A stretch of DNA of 64,000 nt from DASXUX01 sp036504595. Its GTDB lineage: Bacteria > Planctomycetota > SZUA-567 > H5-PLA8. Both the position numbers and the translations under genes were made by a program. Of this stretch, positions 18,371-26,288 are shown piece by piece (the first letter of the stretch is position 1; each line of letters opens with the position of its first letter). The DNA is taken from contig DASXUX010000042.1 of assembly GCA_036504595.1 (NCBI GenBank), positions 372,001 to 436,000 on the forward strand. Direction: 5' to 3'. The notes under the pieces are model-generated. The model was not told the origin of the DNA. It searched no databases and was given only the letters and a program-made list of their open reading frames with translations.

Positions 18371-19399
18371 CTTCTGCACCACCTTCGCGCCATCCATAAT
18401 GCCTTTGCCGCAGGCCCAGAGCTGATATGGATGGTTGGGCTTGGTGTCGTTATAGACGCCGATTGACTTCCCGTTGCAGAAGAACTCAATCTTGCGACCG
18501 TTGCGCACGAGTGAGAGCACGAACTGTTCGCGCGGCGGGCGAGCGTCGCCTTTGGCCTTGATCTCGCGGTCCACCATCAGCATCGGCGCGGAGCCATCTT
18601 TGCTGCCCCAGCCGACGATGCGCGTTTTCTCGTCGGCGTCACGCGGCGAGCGCAGTTCAATGCTGATCGCGGACCGATGATCCATCTGTGCCTCGAACAA
18701 GACAGAAACAGCAAAATCGCCTTTGAGCACCTTCTTGAACTGCTCGTCGCCTTCCTCCAAGTACAGCCGCTCGCCGGCCCAGTAGCACGCGGATCCCGGG
18801 CCTTTCGTCCATTCGTCACGATCCAGCGCGATCGGTTGCGGAGGGTCGAGCGCGGGCGCTTCGGCCTTCGGCGCGGGAGCTGGCTCTTTTGTTTCGATCT
18901 TTGGCGCGGGTTTCGGCGGCGGCGGCAGGGACGTGCTTTCGGCTTTGGCTCCGGCCTGAGCGGCGGCGATTCCGTTCTTGATCGCTTCGGTTTCGCCGGC
19001 GACCTCGGCGGCCTTGCGATACGCGGCCTCAGCTTCTTTCCATTGCTTCAGACGAAGCAGTTCGTCGGCCGTGGAGAGATCGGGCTCCTTTTTGGCTGCT
19101 TCGGTGGCTTTGGTCAGGAGTACCTGCGCGGCGCCTTTTTTCGGGTGAGAGTACTCGCCCAGCGCTTTGATTGCGGCGGCGAAGGAGTCGCGTGCTTTGG
19201 GCCAGTTCTTCTCCAGCGCCGCGGCGGTGCCAACTTGGTACGATTCTTCAAAGGCCGCGCGAGCTCTGGTTTCGTCATCAGCGGCGAAAACGCTTGCGGA
19301 AAGCAACGCGCAAAGGAGGACACTCAACGCAAGCGAAAAGTGACGGGGGGACGGGGAGACGGGGAGACGGGGAGAAAGGGCGAAGGAAAACACGCGCAT
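18368..19399 (-). CDS. Secreted TPR-like protein with C-terminal LamG/DUF1080-like domain
   Basis: 343 residues. A signal peptide (hydrophobic core FSLALSVLLCALLSASVFA) is followed by an alpha-helical TPR-like region (RAAFEESYQVG to about 150), a Pro/Ala/Lys linker (PPPPKPAPKIETKEPAPAPK) and a C-terminal beta-sandwich-like region (IELRSPRD, RIVGWGSKDG, FFCNGKSIGVYND) resembling concanavalin/DUF1080 folds. A GGAGGA ribosome site lies 3 nt upstream. Residues 9-20 (SPRLPVSPSPRH), just ahead of the hydrophobic core, are encoded by a GACGGGGAGACGGGG tandem repeat also found inside uvrA. Function unknown. Confidence 0.75.
   Translation of the reverse strand: MRVFSFALSPRLPVSPSPRHFSLALSVLLCALLSASVFAADDETRARAAFEESYQVGTAAALEKNWPKARDSFAAAIKALGEYSHPKKGAAQVLLTKATEAAKKEPDLSTADELLRLKQWKEAEAAYRKAAEVAGETEAIKNGIAAAQAGAKAESTSLPPPPKPAPKIETKEPAPAPKAEAPALDPPQPIALDRDEWTKGPGSACYWAGERLYLEEGDEQFKKVLKGDFAVSVLFEAQMDHRSAISIELRSPRDADEKTRIVGWGSKDGSAPMLMVDREIKAKGDARPPREQFVLSLVRNGRKIEFFCNGKSIGVYNDTKPNHPYQLWACGKGIMDGAKVVQK
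19342..19375. repeat. GACGGGGAGACGGGG repeat inside the signal-peptide coding region
   Basis: Three to four imperfect 9-10 bp units lie in frame in the gene at 18368-19399. The same family recurs, in frame, in uvrA at 37831-37902. Confidence 0.7.
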
Positions 19400-19412
19400 G
19401 GGTCCTCCATTT

Positions 19413-19473
19413 CAAGTTTCTGGCTTTGCGTCCGTTGTTAACAAGAAACCAGAAACTAGAAACCAGAAACTAA
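19413..19473. repeat. AGTTTCTGG / CCAGAAACT inverted tandem repeat
   Basis: One AGTTTCTGG unit (19415-19423) faces two CCAGAAACT units (19449-19457 and 19463-19471). The right arm encodes the last residues (LVSGF) and the TAG stop of ispH. Confidence 0.65.
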
Positions 19474-20649
19474 GCTGCTTATGTCCTCGCCGGCCAGCTC
19501 AAAAAGGCGCAGGATCAAGTCGCCGATCTTGTTGTTGGGCGTGCTGGCGCCAGCGGTCACGCCGATGGCCAGAGGAGCCTTCTCGGGCCACCAATTCTCG
19601 CCGATTGTTTCGGTCTTGGCTCCGAGTTTCAGATGCCGGATCTGATTGCGAGAAATCATGCATTCCGCGTCGTCGATGTGGTAGGCCGGGCAGCGCTGGA
19701 GCGCGAGTTCCGCCAAGTGCGTCGTGTTCGATGAATTGTAGCCGCCGATGATGAGCATCACGTCGGGCGGCGAAGAAAGCAGTTCTTTGACGGCATCCTG
19801 GCGGTCTTGCGTGGCGTTGCAGACGGTTTCCAGGCTGCGGAAGCGCTGCGCGGTTTCTGTTGCGCCGTACTTCTTGAGAAACGCGGCGCGGAGGCGTTCG
19901 GCAATCTCGCGCGATTCCGTTGAGAGCATCGTGGTCTGATTGGCTATGCCGAGGCGCTGCAGATCCTTGTCGGGATCGAAACCGGGTGACAGGGCTTTGG
20001 CGAACTTCTGGAGGAACTCGGCGCGATTGCCTTTTTCGAGAACGTAGCCGGCGACGTAGTCCGCCTCGCCGATGTCGCGAATGACGAGATAGCGCGCGCC
20101 GGCGCGGCTGCACGTGGCAACGGTCTCTTCATGGTTGTACTTGCCGTGAACGATGCAGGTGAAGCCGTCCTTGGCGAAGCGTTCAACGCTGACCCAGACT
20201 TTCACCACTGCCCCGCAGGTGGTATCGACGAGCGTACAGTTCTTCGCTCGGAGGCTTTCGAGCTCTTTTATGGAGACACCAAAGGCGGGCAGGACGACAA
20301 CGTCGCTGCTTTGAATTTCGTCGTACGAAGCGGCCTTATCGTGACCGGAAAGAAAGATGAAACCCATCTCGCGCAGACGCTGGTTGACCGAAGCGTTATG
20401 GATGATCTCGTTGGTAATGAAGATACGTTTGTCGGGGAAGCGCTGGCGCGTCTGATAGGCGATATCCACGGCGCGTTCGACGCCGAAGCAGAAGCCGAAC
20501 TCTTTGGCGAGGCGCACCGTCAGATTCCCGCGCGTGAGTTGATAGCCTTTGCTGCGCAGCAGATCGACAACGCCGCTGGCGTAAGCGGCGTGCAGCATCG
20601 GCTTGACGGTGTCTTTCAGCCCAAATCCTTTACGGTGGTACTCTCCCAT
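19456..20649 (-). CDS. ispH: 4-hydroxy-3-methylbut-2-enyl diphosphate reductase
   Basis: The final [4Fe-4S] enzyme of the MEP isoprenoid pathway, giving IPP and DMAPP. 397 residues from the ATG at 20649, chosen for the GGAGA ribosome site just upstream; the longer frame to 20709 adds 20 unlike residues. Cluster cysteines are in FGFCFGVERA (Cys54), VDTTCGAVV and LETVCNATQDRQ. The N-terminal extension, total length near 400 and the CNATQDRQ motif match the cyanobacterial/plant-type IspH rather than the shorter E. coli type (about 316). The C-terminal residues LVSGF and the stop codon come from the adjacent tandem repeat. Confidence 0.95.
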   Translation of the reverse strand: MGEYHRKGFGLKDTVKPMLHAAYASGVVDLLRSKGYQLTRGNLTVRLAKEFGFCFGVERAVDIAYQTRQRFPDKRIFITNEIIHNASVNQRLREMGFIFLSGHDKAASYDEIQSSDVVVLPAFGVSIKELESLRAKNCTLVDTTCGAVVKVWVSVERFAKDGFTCIVHGKYNHEETVATCSRAGARYLVIRDIGEADYVAGYVLEKGNRAEFLQKFAKALSPGFDPDKDLQRLGIANQTTMLSTESREIAERLRAAFLKKYGATETAQRFRSLETVCNATQDRQDAVKELLSSPPDVMLIIGGYNSSNTTHLAELALQRCPAYHIDDAECMISRNQIRHLKLGAKTETIGENWWPEKAPLAIGVTAGASTPNNKIGDLILRLFELAGEDISSLVSGF

Positions 20650-20702
20650 CTCATTTCTCCGGTCTTGTCCTCGCGGCGCTGAGTTTAGCAGATGCGGCGC
20701 GG

Positions 20703-20773
20703 TAGTCATTGGTCATTTGTCATTGGGCACAGCCTCACTGCTCCGCTAGTCGATGACCAATGACTAATGACGT
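20703..20773. repeat. TAGTCATTGGTCAT inverted repeat
   Basis: TAGTCATTGGTCAT (20703-20716) is perfectly inverted at 20753-20766 (ATGACCAATGACTA), with one more TTGTCATTGG unit after the left arm. It lies between the divergent ispH and serC genes. Confidence 0.7.
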
Positions 20774-20900
20774 CGTTTTCCGCCTTTAATTCCTCGGCGC
20801 CTTGTCGTATACAAATGGGACCACCGCTGCGGCCTGAATGTTTCAGGAGCAAAACGCTAAAATTGCGGTGGCCTATTTACCTTTTGCGAGGGATTCCGCC

Positions 20901-21977
20901 ATGGCACGGATTTTCAACTTCGGCGCAGGGCCAGCCGCTCTGCCGCTCTCTGTTCTGGAAAAAGCACAAGCTGAGATGATCGATTTCGGCGGTTCCGGCA
21001 TGTCCATCATGGAGATGTCGCACCGCAGCAAGACGTTTGACGCCGTGATCAAAGGCGCCGAAGCCAGCGTGCGGCGCATTCTGGGCGTTTCCGCGGATTA
21101 CGATGTCCTGTTCCTGCAAGGCGGCGCGAGCATGCAGTTCGCCATGGTGCCCATGAACCTGCTGGGGGCAGGCCAGACGGCCGATTACGTCCACAGCGGC
21201 GCGTGGGCTGAAAAAGCAATCAAAGAAGCCAAGGTGATCGGCAACGTGAACCTGGCCTGGGACGGCAAGGCTGCCAACTACATGAAGATGCCCGCCGAGA
21301 GCGAGCTGAAGCTGACGCCGAACGCGGCATACGTTCACGTCACGTCGAACGAAACAATCGGCGGCGTCGAATACAAGAAGTTTCCGAAGACCCAAGTACC
21401 CCTGATTGCCGACATGTCCAGCGACATCATGAGCCAGGCCTTCGATGTGAAGCAGTTCGGGCTCATCTATGCGGGCGCTCAGAAGAACCTCGGCCCATCC
21501 GGGGTGGTGCTGGTCATCATCCGCAAGGATCTGGCGGCGAAGGCCGCGAACATCCCGGCGTTCCTCAAGTACAGCACGCACATCAAGGAACCCAGTCTGT
21601 ACAACACGCCGAACACCTGGGGCATCTACATTCTGAAACTTGTGACGGAATGGGTGGATTCGGTCGGTGGGCTGGCAAAGGTCCAAGCCATCAATGAAGA
21701 GAAGGCGGGGCTGCTGTATAACACGCTGGATTCGTCGGATTACTGGAAGCCCTGCGCGTCGAAGGAATCGCGCTCGATCATGAACGTCACCTGGCGCCTG
21801 CCGAACGAGCAGCTTGAAGAGAAGTTCTGCAAAGACGCCAAGGCAGCCGGCATGGATGGGCTGAAGGGCCATCGTTCCGTCGGCGGCATCCGCGCGAGCA
21901 TCTACAACGCGGTGCCGAAGGCCGCGGTCGAAGCGCTGGTCAGCTTCATGAAAGACTTCGAGAGGAAGAATGGGTAG
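20901..21977 (+). CDS. serC: Phosphoserine aminotransferase
   Basis: 358 residues, class V PLP-dependent aminotransferase that converts 3-phosphohydroxypyruvate to phosphoserine in serine biosynthesis (and acts in some PLP routes). The N-terminal NFGAGPAALP, the GGASMQFAMVP segment and the PLP-lysine motif YAGAQKNLGPSG are all present, and the length matches the family (about 360). I chose the ATG at 20901, preceded by GAGGG, over the frame start at 20838. It stands alone, divergent from ispH, and is followed by a strong intrinsic terminator. Confidence 0.96.
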   Translation: MARIFNFGAGPAALPLSVLEKAQAEMIDFGGSGMSIMEMSHRSKTFDAVIKGAEASVRRILGVSADYDVLFLQGGASMQFAMVPMNLLGAGQTADYVHSGAWAEKAIKEAKVIGNVNLAWDGKAANYMKMPAESELKLTPNAAYVHVTSNETIGGVEYKKFPKTQVPLIADMSSDIMSQAFDVKQFGLIYAGAQKNLGPSGVVLVIIRKDLAAKAANIPAFLKYSTHIKEPSLYNTPNTWGIYILKLVTEWVDSVGGLAKVQAINEEKAGLLYNTLDSSDYWKPCASKESRSIMNVTWRLPNEQLEEKFCKDAKAAGMDGLKGHRSVGGIRASIYNAVPKAAVEALVSFMKDFERKNG

Positions 21978-22007
21978 TTGGTGAGTGGTGATTGGTGAGT
22001 TGTGGAA

Positions 22008-22037
22008 ACCGGGGCGAAGGCGACCCCGGTTTTTTTG
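22008..22037 (+). terminator. Intrinsic terminator of serC
   Basis: ACCGGGG and CCCCGGT form a 7-bp GC-rich stem around a 9-nt loop, followed by seven T. It begins 31 nt after the serC stop. Confidence 0.85.
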
Positions 22038-22038
22038 T

Positions 22039-22177
22039 GTGGCACGGGCAGGCCGCTGGAGCATTTTTTTGCTCCAGCGGATTGCCCGTGTAGGGCGCGG
22101 GATCACGGGCAATCCGCGCCGCAAGAGCGCTTGTCCGTTTTAAGCTGGCGCAAAGCGGCGCGGCCTGCCCGTGCCAC
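22039..22177. repeat. 139-bp nested palindromic element with 17-bp perfect terminal inverted repeats
   Basis: GTGGCACGGGCAGGCCG (22039-22055) is perfectly inverted at 22161-22177. Inside lie two further hairpins: CCGCTGGAGC / GCTCCAGCGG (22053-22080, T-rich loop) and ATTGCCCGTG / CACGGGCAAT (22081-22113). A shortened relative lies inside the gene at 24125-25720. No coding potential is evident. It could be a miniature mobile element or a structured RNA. Confidence 0.75.
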
Positions 22178-22181
22178 AGCG

Positions 22182-23939
22182 CTACAGGAAGGTTTCGCGG
22201 GGCTTCAGGCTCAGGGCGGTCAGGACGTCTTCAGCGGCACGGACGCCGTGGTAGAGGGCCTCCTCTATAAGGGCGACGCCGCTGAGGTCGGTGTGGGCGA
22301 AGTGGATGTTGCCCACGGCCTGGGCGGCTTGGCGGCGCGCGGGGCTGAAGATGAAGCCGGGCCGGGGGCGGACCATGGCATGGCCCCAGCGCATCAAGTC
22401 CAGGCGGGTGACCAGCGAACGGATGCCGGGATGGGCGCGCTCAAGGTCCGAAAGAACGACTTGCGCCCAGTGCTGCCAGTTTCCTTGCAGCAGCAGGGCT
22501 CGTGCGTCTTTTGCGGAGCTTTCGCAGAACGCGTGATACCACGTTAGAACGGTCGGGCCGCGCTCGTCGGTCTGGTGCGTCGCGACGACGTAGCCCAGCG
22601 AGGGGCTCTCATAGAGGACATTGTCCCAACTGACGGGGAATCCGCGGCCGTCGAGCGTCTTTCGCCAGGGCGTGGCGGGGCTGTCGCGGAGAGTCAGGTT
22701 CGCGACGAGCCACGGGCTGTATTCGAACTGGCGGATGTGCTCCGGCGGATGGTCGCGGTATTCAGCAAGAAGATAACGGGCGAGGAACTGCGGCGCGGCG
22801 AAGATCACGCGGCGCGCTCGGTAGCCGGTTGCTTTGCCGGCGGCTCGGTCGAAGGCGGTGACCTGCACAGACCTTTCCCCCGGCCCCTCCCCTTGAAGGG
22901 GAGGGGAGAACGGCGCGCCAGTAATGTCGGTGACGGCGATGGCGAGCTTGACGCGGGAGGCGACTTGCGCGTGAAGGTAATCGGCGATGCGGCCGTTGCC
23001 TTCGGGCCAGGTGATGAGCGGTTCGGCTTCCTCCCCGGGCTTGGAGACGCGCGCGCAGAAATAGAATAGGCCGGCCCAGGCGCTGGTGCCGGGCAGGAGG
23101 GTGCCGTAGTCGTCGCGGCAGGCGTATTCGACGTACCAGCGCAGGCGCGGGGATGTCCAACCTTTTTGCGCGAGGTAGTCGTGCATGGTGATGCGGTCGA
23201 GCGCTTGGACGTCGGCATCGTCGGATGCGGCGGCAACGGGCAGCGCGAAAGCGGGGCGGCCTTTGCTGTCGCGCCAGGCAACCCAGCGGCTGATGTCCTG
23301 CATGAACGCGGCGAACTGGCGTTGATCTTCGGCATCGGCGCCAGCGTGCAGGTAGAGGCCTTCGTACCACTGTCCTTTATAGAAGATGCGTTCCTGCGGG
23401 TCGCGGCAGAGGAACTGTTCGGCGACGATGGGTTGGCCGGCCTGTGAGGTGCCTTCGATGACGCGCATTTCGGTGAGCAGGCGGACGAGCGTGCGGTCTT
23501 CCTTCTGCGGAGCGGGGACGTAGTGAGCGGCCCATGGGAACATGGAGACGTCGTTTCGGCCGCTGCGGGACGTTCCGCCGGGCGCTTGTTCCAGTTCGAG
23601 AACGACAAAATCGTTGAAGCCGGCTCGGAGCAACCGCCAGGCCGCCGATAAGCCTGCGATGCCGCCGCCGACGATGACGACCTGCGTGTCTTGCCACGCG
23701 TCGGCCGACGGGACGGGGCGCCAGCCTTGTTGGAGCTTGTGGCCGAGGGCATCGGACTGGCCGACGATTTCGCCGTCGGGCAGGTTCGATGAACTGGATG
23801 CTCCGCAGCCGGCCAGCAGCGCGAGGGAGCCGGCGGCTCCCGCCGCGAGGAACTGCCGGCGGGAATTTTGGATTTTAGATTTTGGATTTTGGATTTGTGG
23901 CTTCCTCCAAGCCTCATTCTTCCGCTGATTGGATGCCAA
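22182..23939 (-). CDS. Tat-exported FAD-dependent amine-oxidase-like lipoprotein
   Basis: 585 residues. The twin-arginine motif SRRQFL (26-31), a hydrophobic stretch and a lipobox-like LAGC (Cys45) predict Tat export and perhaps lipidation. A Rossmann FAD motif VVIVGGGIAGLSAAW (87-101) with a following GGTSRSGRN segment marks the flavin monoamine-oxidase/phytoene-desaturase superfamily. It lies last in an operon after a spermidine-synthase-like gene, so a polyamine or other amine substrate is plausible but unproven. Two repeat families intrude in frame: QIQNPKSKIQN (residues 15-25) comes from an ATTTTGG repeat, and the FSPPLQGEGPGERS segment (about 344-356) from a CCCCTCCCC palindrome. Confidence 0.8.
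   Translation of the reverse strand: MASNQRKNEAWRKPQIQNPKSKIQNSRRQFLAAGAAGSLALLAGCGASSSSNLPDGEIVGQSDALGHKLQQGWRPVPSADAWQDTQVVIVGGGIAGLSAAWRLLRAGFNDFVVLELEQAPGGTSRSGRNDVSMFPWAAHYVPAPQKEDRTLVRLLTEMRVIEGTSQAGQPIVAEQFLCRDPQERIFYKGQWYEGLYLHAGADAEDQRQFAAFMQDISRWVAWRDSKGRPAFALPVAAASDDADVQALDRITMHDYLAQKGWTSPRLRWYVEYACRDDYGTLLPGTSAWAGLFYFCARVSKPGEEAEPLITWPEGNGRIADYLHAQVASRVKLAIAVTDITGAPFSPPLQGEGPGERSVQVTAFDRAAGKATGYRARRVIFAAPQFLARYLLAEYRDHPPEHIRQFEYSPWLVANLTLRDSPATPWRKTLDGRGFPVSWDNVLYESPSLGYVVATHQTDERGPTVLTWYHAFCESSAKDARALLLQGNWQHWAQVVLSDLERAHPGIRSLVTRLDLMRWGHAMVRPRPGFIFSPARRQAAQAVGNIHFAHTDLSGVALIEEALYHGVRAAEDVLTALSLKPRETFL
23865..23900. repeat. GATTTTGGATTTT tandem repeat in the 5' coding end
   Basis: Three to four imperfect TTTTGGATT units encode residues 15-25 of the flavin oxidase, directly before its Tat motif. 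The complementary family (AAAATCCAAAATC) sits at 24089-24123, so the pair brackets the intergenic region. Confidence 0.7.
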
Positions 23940-23969
23940 TCTACTTCGAATGCCCTTTAACAGCTTTCA

Positions 23970-24048
23970 ACACGGAGGCACAGAGGACGCAGAGGACACA
24001 GAGAGAGAATAGAATCAGAAGAAAACTTCGCCTTCTCTGTGTCTCTGG
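23970..24048. repeat. CACAGAGGACGCAGAGG repeat with complementary arm
   Basis: GGAGGCACAGAGGACGCAGAGG units (23973-24006) face CTCTGTGTCTCTGG (24035-24048). Related tracts lie at 45159-45188 and near 54235-54295. The 185-bp gap holding this repeat has no gene. Confidence 0.6.
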
Positions 24049-24088
24049 TCTTTCACGCTATTCTGTTGTAGCGGCCCGAGTGCTCACC

Positions 24089-24123
24089 AAAAATCAAAAA
24101 TCCAAAATCAAAAATCCAAAATC
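24089..24123. repeat. AAAATCCAAAATC post-stop repeat
   Basis: Tandem AAAATC(A/C)A units end one base before the stop codon of the minus-strand spermidine-synthase-like gene at 24125. On the mRNA they therefore follow the stop directly. Confidence 0.7.
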
Positions 24124-24124
24124 G

Positions 24125-25720
24125 TCACTCCCAGCGGCGCCATTCGGATTCGTAGTAGCGGACGAGAACCTGGTTATCGAGACGGTTGACTTCAACGGGG
24201 ACGGGGGCCGTGTCTGCGCTGAAGGTGAACAGCGACGGGAGGCTTTCATCGTTGAGGAAGTGCAGCGCGTAAGGGACGTGCGCGGGGGCGTCGAAGGGCG
24301 TCTGCCGGGCGAGGGCGAATCCCCACACGCCAAAGGACGGCACGGCGACCTGGTAGGGCTTTACGAAAAAGCCGGCGGCTTCCATTGTGCGGATGATGCA
24401 CCAGTACGATTTGCGCGCGAAGAGCGGCGAGGTGCATTGAATCGAGACGGTGGCATCGGGCGTGAGCCTTTGGCGCAACAAGCGGTAGAAGCGCGTGGTG
24501 TAGAGCTTCCCTAGAGAGAATGAGTTTGGGTCCGGAAAATCGATGATCGCAACGTCATACGATTGCGGATTGCGGGTTGCCGATTGCGGATTTGTCGCTG
24601 AATCGGGGGCGACCACGGGCAATCCGGCCGGCGAGAAGCTGCCGGCCGGCCTGCCCGTGCCACACGGTTCCAGCCATTTCATGGCGTCAGCGTTGACGAT
24701 TTGCACGCGTGGGTCTTTGAAAGAGTTTTCATTGAGCTTCGCCAAGGGCGGAAAGCGCGTGGAAAGCGCGGTCATGTCGGGATCGAGATCGACCAGCGTC
24801 ACGGCTTCGACAGAGGGATTTTTCAGAATCTCGCGCAAGGCCAGGCCGTCGCCGCCGCCGAGGACCAGGACGCGTTTGGGCGCGCCGTGCGTCAGCAGAG
24901 GAATGTGCGCGAGGGCTTCGTGGTAGCGGTATTCGTCGGCGGAACTGAACTGAAGATGGCCGTTGAGGAACAGATTGAATCCGGCCTTGGCTCGCGTGAC
25001 GACGATGCGCTGATACGGCGTGCTCTTGGCGTAAATGACTTCGTCGGCGTAGAGGTTGTCTTCGGCCAGCGTGGTCAGCCAATCGGCTTTCAACAGCGCG
25101 GCGGCCAGCAGGACGCTCACCAGGATCGCTCGAAAACGCAGGCCCTTCAGGCTGCCTTTGATCAGCGGGCCGAGTAGAAACGTGGCCCACAGGCCGACGG
25201 CGGCGTTGCACAGACCGAAGACCAGCGACGTCCGAACGAGACCCAATCGCGGGACGAGCACGAGCGGGAAGAGCAGGGAGGCGAGGACGGCGCCGAGATA
25301 ATCGAAGGTCAGAACTTTCGAGACCAGGTCGCGGAATTCGAGCTCTCCTTTAAGGATGCGCAGCAGCAGCGGAATTTCCAGGCCCACGAGAACGCCGACC
25401 GCGAAGACGACGCTGTATAGAATCACGTTGAACCAGCCGGTGTGCGCGAAGCCGAGAAACAGGATCGGCGCGCTGCACCCGCCGATGAGCGCCACGGCCA
25501 GTTCGATTTCGATGAAGCGCTTGGACAGGTTGTTGTGAAGATAACGAGAGAGCCACGCGCCCGCGCCCAGTGCCGACAAGTACAGGCCGATCACCAGCGA
25601 GAACTGGGTGATGGAGTCGCCGAGGAGATAGCTGGCGACCGTGCCGGCGAGCAGTTCGTAGATCAGCCCGCAGGTGGCGATCACGAGCACGTTGAGGAAG
25701 AGAATGGCCGGCCGATTCAT
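24125..25720 (-). CDS. Membrane spermidine-synthase-like aminopropyltransferase
   Basis: 531 residues. Seven or so hydrophobic segments occupy the first 210 residues, followed by a spermidine synthase fold with a SAM-type binding loop LVLGGGDGLALREIL and the acidic LVDLDPDMTAL motif, then IIDFPDPNS. This two-part architecture is the integral-membrane polyamine aminopropyltransferase type, which moves aminopropyl groups from decarboxylated SAM. Residues about 353-387 (GTGRPAGSFSPAG onward, NPQSATRNPQS) interrupt the Rossmann core just before YDVAIIDFPDP. They are encoded by two repeat elements and have no counterpart expected in the family. The fourth gene of a DUF4178/DUF350 operon. Confidence 0.85.
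   Translation of the reverse strand: MNRPAILFLNVLVIATCGLIYELLAGTVASYLLGDSITQFSLVIGLYLSALGAGAWLSRYLHNNLSKRFIEIELAVALIGGCSAPILFLGFAHTGWFNVILYSVVFAVGVLVGLEIPLLLRILKGELEFRDLVSKVLTFDYLGAVLASLLFPLVLVPRLGLVRTSLVFGLCNAAVGLWATFLLGPLIKGSLKGLRFRAILVSVLLAAALLKADWLTTLAEDNLYADEVIYAKSTPYQRIVVTRAKAGFNLFLNGHLQFSSADEYRYHEALAHIPLLTHGAPKRVLVLGGGDGLALREILKNPSVEAVTLVDLDPDMTALSTRFPPLAKLNENSFKDPRVQIVNADAMKWLEPCGTGRPAGSFSPAGLPVVAPDSATNPQSATRNPQSYDVAIIDFPDPNSFSLGKLYTTRFYRLLRQRLTPDATVSIQCTSPLFARKSYWCIIRTMEAAGFFVKPYQVAVPSFGVWGFALARQTPFDAPAHVPYALHFLNDESLPSLFTFSADTAPVPVEVNRLDNQVLVRYYESEWRRWE
24561..24663. repeat. Two repeat elements inserted in frame in the aminopropyltransferase gene
   Basis: 24561-24594 is an ATTGCGGATTGCGGGTTGCC tandem tract. 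24614-24663 is a hairpin with arms CACGGGCA-ATCCGGCCGGC and GCCGGCCGG-CCTGCCCGTG, related to the 139-bp element at 22039. Together they add about 34 codons with no frame disruption. Confidence 0.75.
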
Positions 25721-25732
25721 GGTTGCTCTTTC

Positions 25733-25810
25733 GGTCTGGAGTCTTGGGTCTGGAGTCTGGAGTCAACGGCGTGCAAAAGACTCCAGACTCCAGACTCCTA
25801 GACTCCAGAC
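25733..25810. repeat. GTCTGGAGTCTGGAGTC inverted tandem arms
   Basis: The left arm (25733-25764) and right arm (25779-25810, GACTCCAGACTCCAGAC) are complementary over about 30 bases with a short loop. They fill the gap between DUF350 and the aminopropyltransferase gene. On the minus-strand transcript the hairpin starts 14 nt after the DUF350 stop. The same unit follows the SNase-like gene at 32551. Confidence 0.7.
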
Positions 25811-25824
25811 TCTGGACTTTCTTT

Positions 25825-26043
25825 TTAATGCATCGCCGAGGCCACGATGATCGCGATGCCGAGCATCACAGCGCCGATCACGACGCCCAGCGCGGTGTTC
25901 TGGTCTTCCTCGATCTCCTTGCGGATGGAGAAAGGACAGATGCACTTGATCACCCAGAACGCCAGGCCGAAGAGAATCAGCCCGGCGACCGTCCACAGCG
26001 CGGCGAGGCCGATGTTCGTCAGCGTGGTCATGAAATGGTCCAT
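25825..26043 (-). CDS. DUF350 family small membrane protein
   Basis: 72 residues with two membrane helices (IGLAALWTVAGLILFGLAFWV; ALGVVIGAVMLGIAIIVASA) flanking a short KEIEEDQNTALG loop, typical of the DUF350 (YjfL-like) family. DUF350 genes are recurrent neighbours of spermidine-synthase-like and DUF4178 genes, as here. The role is unknown; channel-like or envelope-stress functions have been suggested for relatives. It lies 52 nt after the small exported peptide gene and about 104 nt before the aminopropyltransferase gene. Confidence 0.85.
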   Translation of the reverse strand: MDHFMTTLTNIGLAALWTVAGLILFGLAFWVIKCICPFSIRKEIEEDQNTALGVVIGAVMLGIAIIVASAMH

Positions 26044-26054
26044 AAAGCCTCCTC

Positions 26055-26088
26055 AATTGCGGATTGCGGATTTCGGATTGCGGAATTG
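26055..26088. repeat. ATTGCGGATTGCGGATTTCG tandem repeat
   Basis: Four imperfect ATTGCGG units lie in the 52-bp gap between DUF350 and the 60-residue exported peptide gene. The family also occurs within the aminopropyltransferase gene (24561) and after moeA (46055). Confidence 0.7.
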
Positions 26089-26095
26089 AACGGAT

Positions 26096-26278
26096 TCATT
26101 TGCCACCCCGGTATCCCGAATGCCAGAAATGGAACGAGCGGTAGCCGCCGGGGGATTGGCGCGCGTCGGCGGGCAGGCGCTGACGCGGCTCACTGGTGAT
26201 CTCCCAGCCGAGCGCCGAGGCTGTTCCGTAGAAGAGGAGCGCGGAACTGGCGAGGGCCATGTAGAATTTCTTGAGCAT
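26096..26278 (-). CDS. Small exported peptide
   Basis: 60 residues with an apparent signal peptide (MLKKFYMALASSALLFYGTA) and a short mature part rich in Arg, Gly and aromatics (GGYRSFHFWHSGYRGGK). AAGGAGT lies 5 nt upstream of the ATG, which supports translation. It sits between DUF4178 and DUF350 on the same strand, the position where relatives of this operon often encode a small exported protein. No family recognised. Confidence 0.6.
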   Translation of the reverse strand: MLKKFYMALASSALLFYGTASALGWEITSEPRQRLPADARQSPGGYRSFHFWHSGYRGGK

Positions 26279-26288
26279 CTGTCTACTC

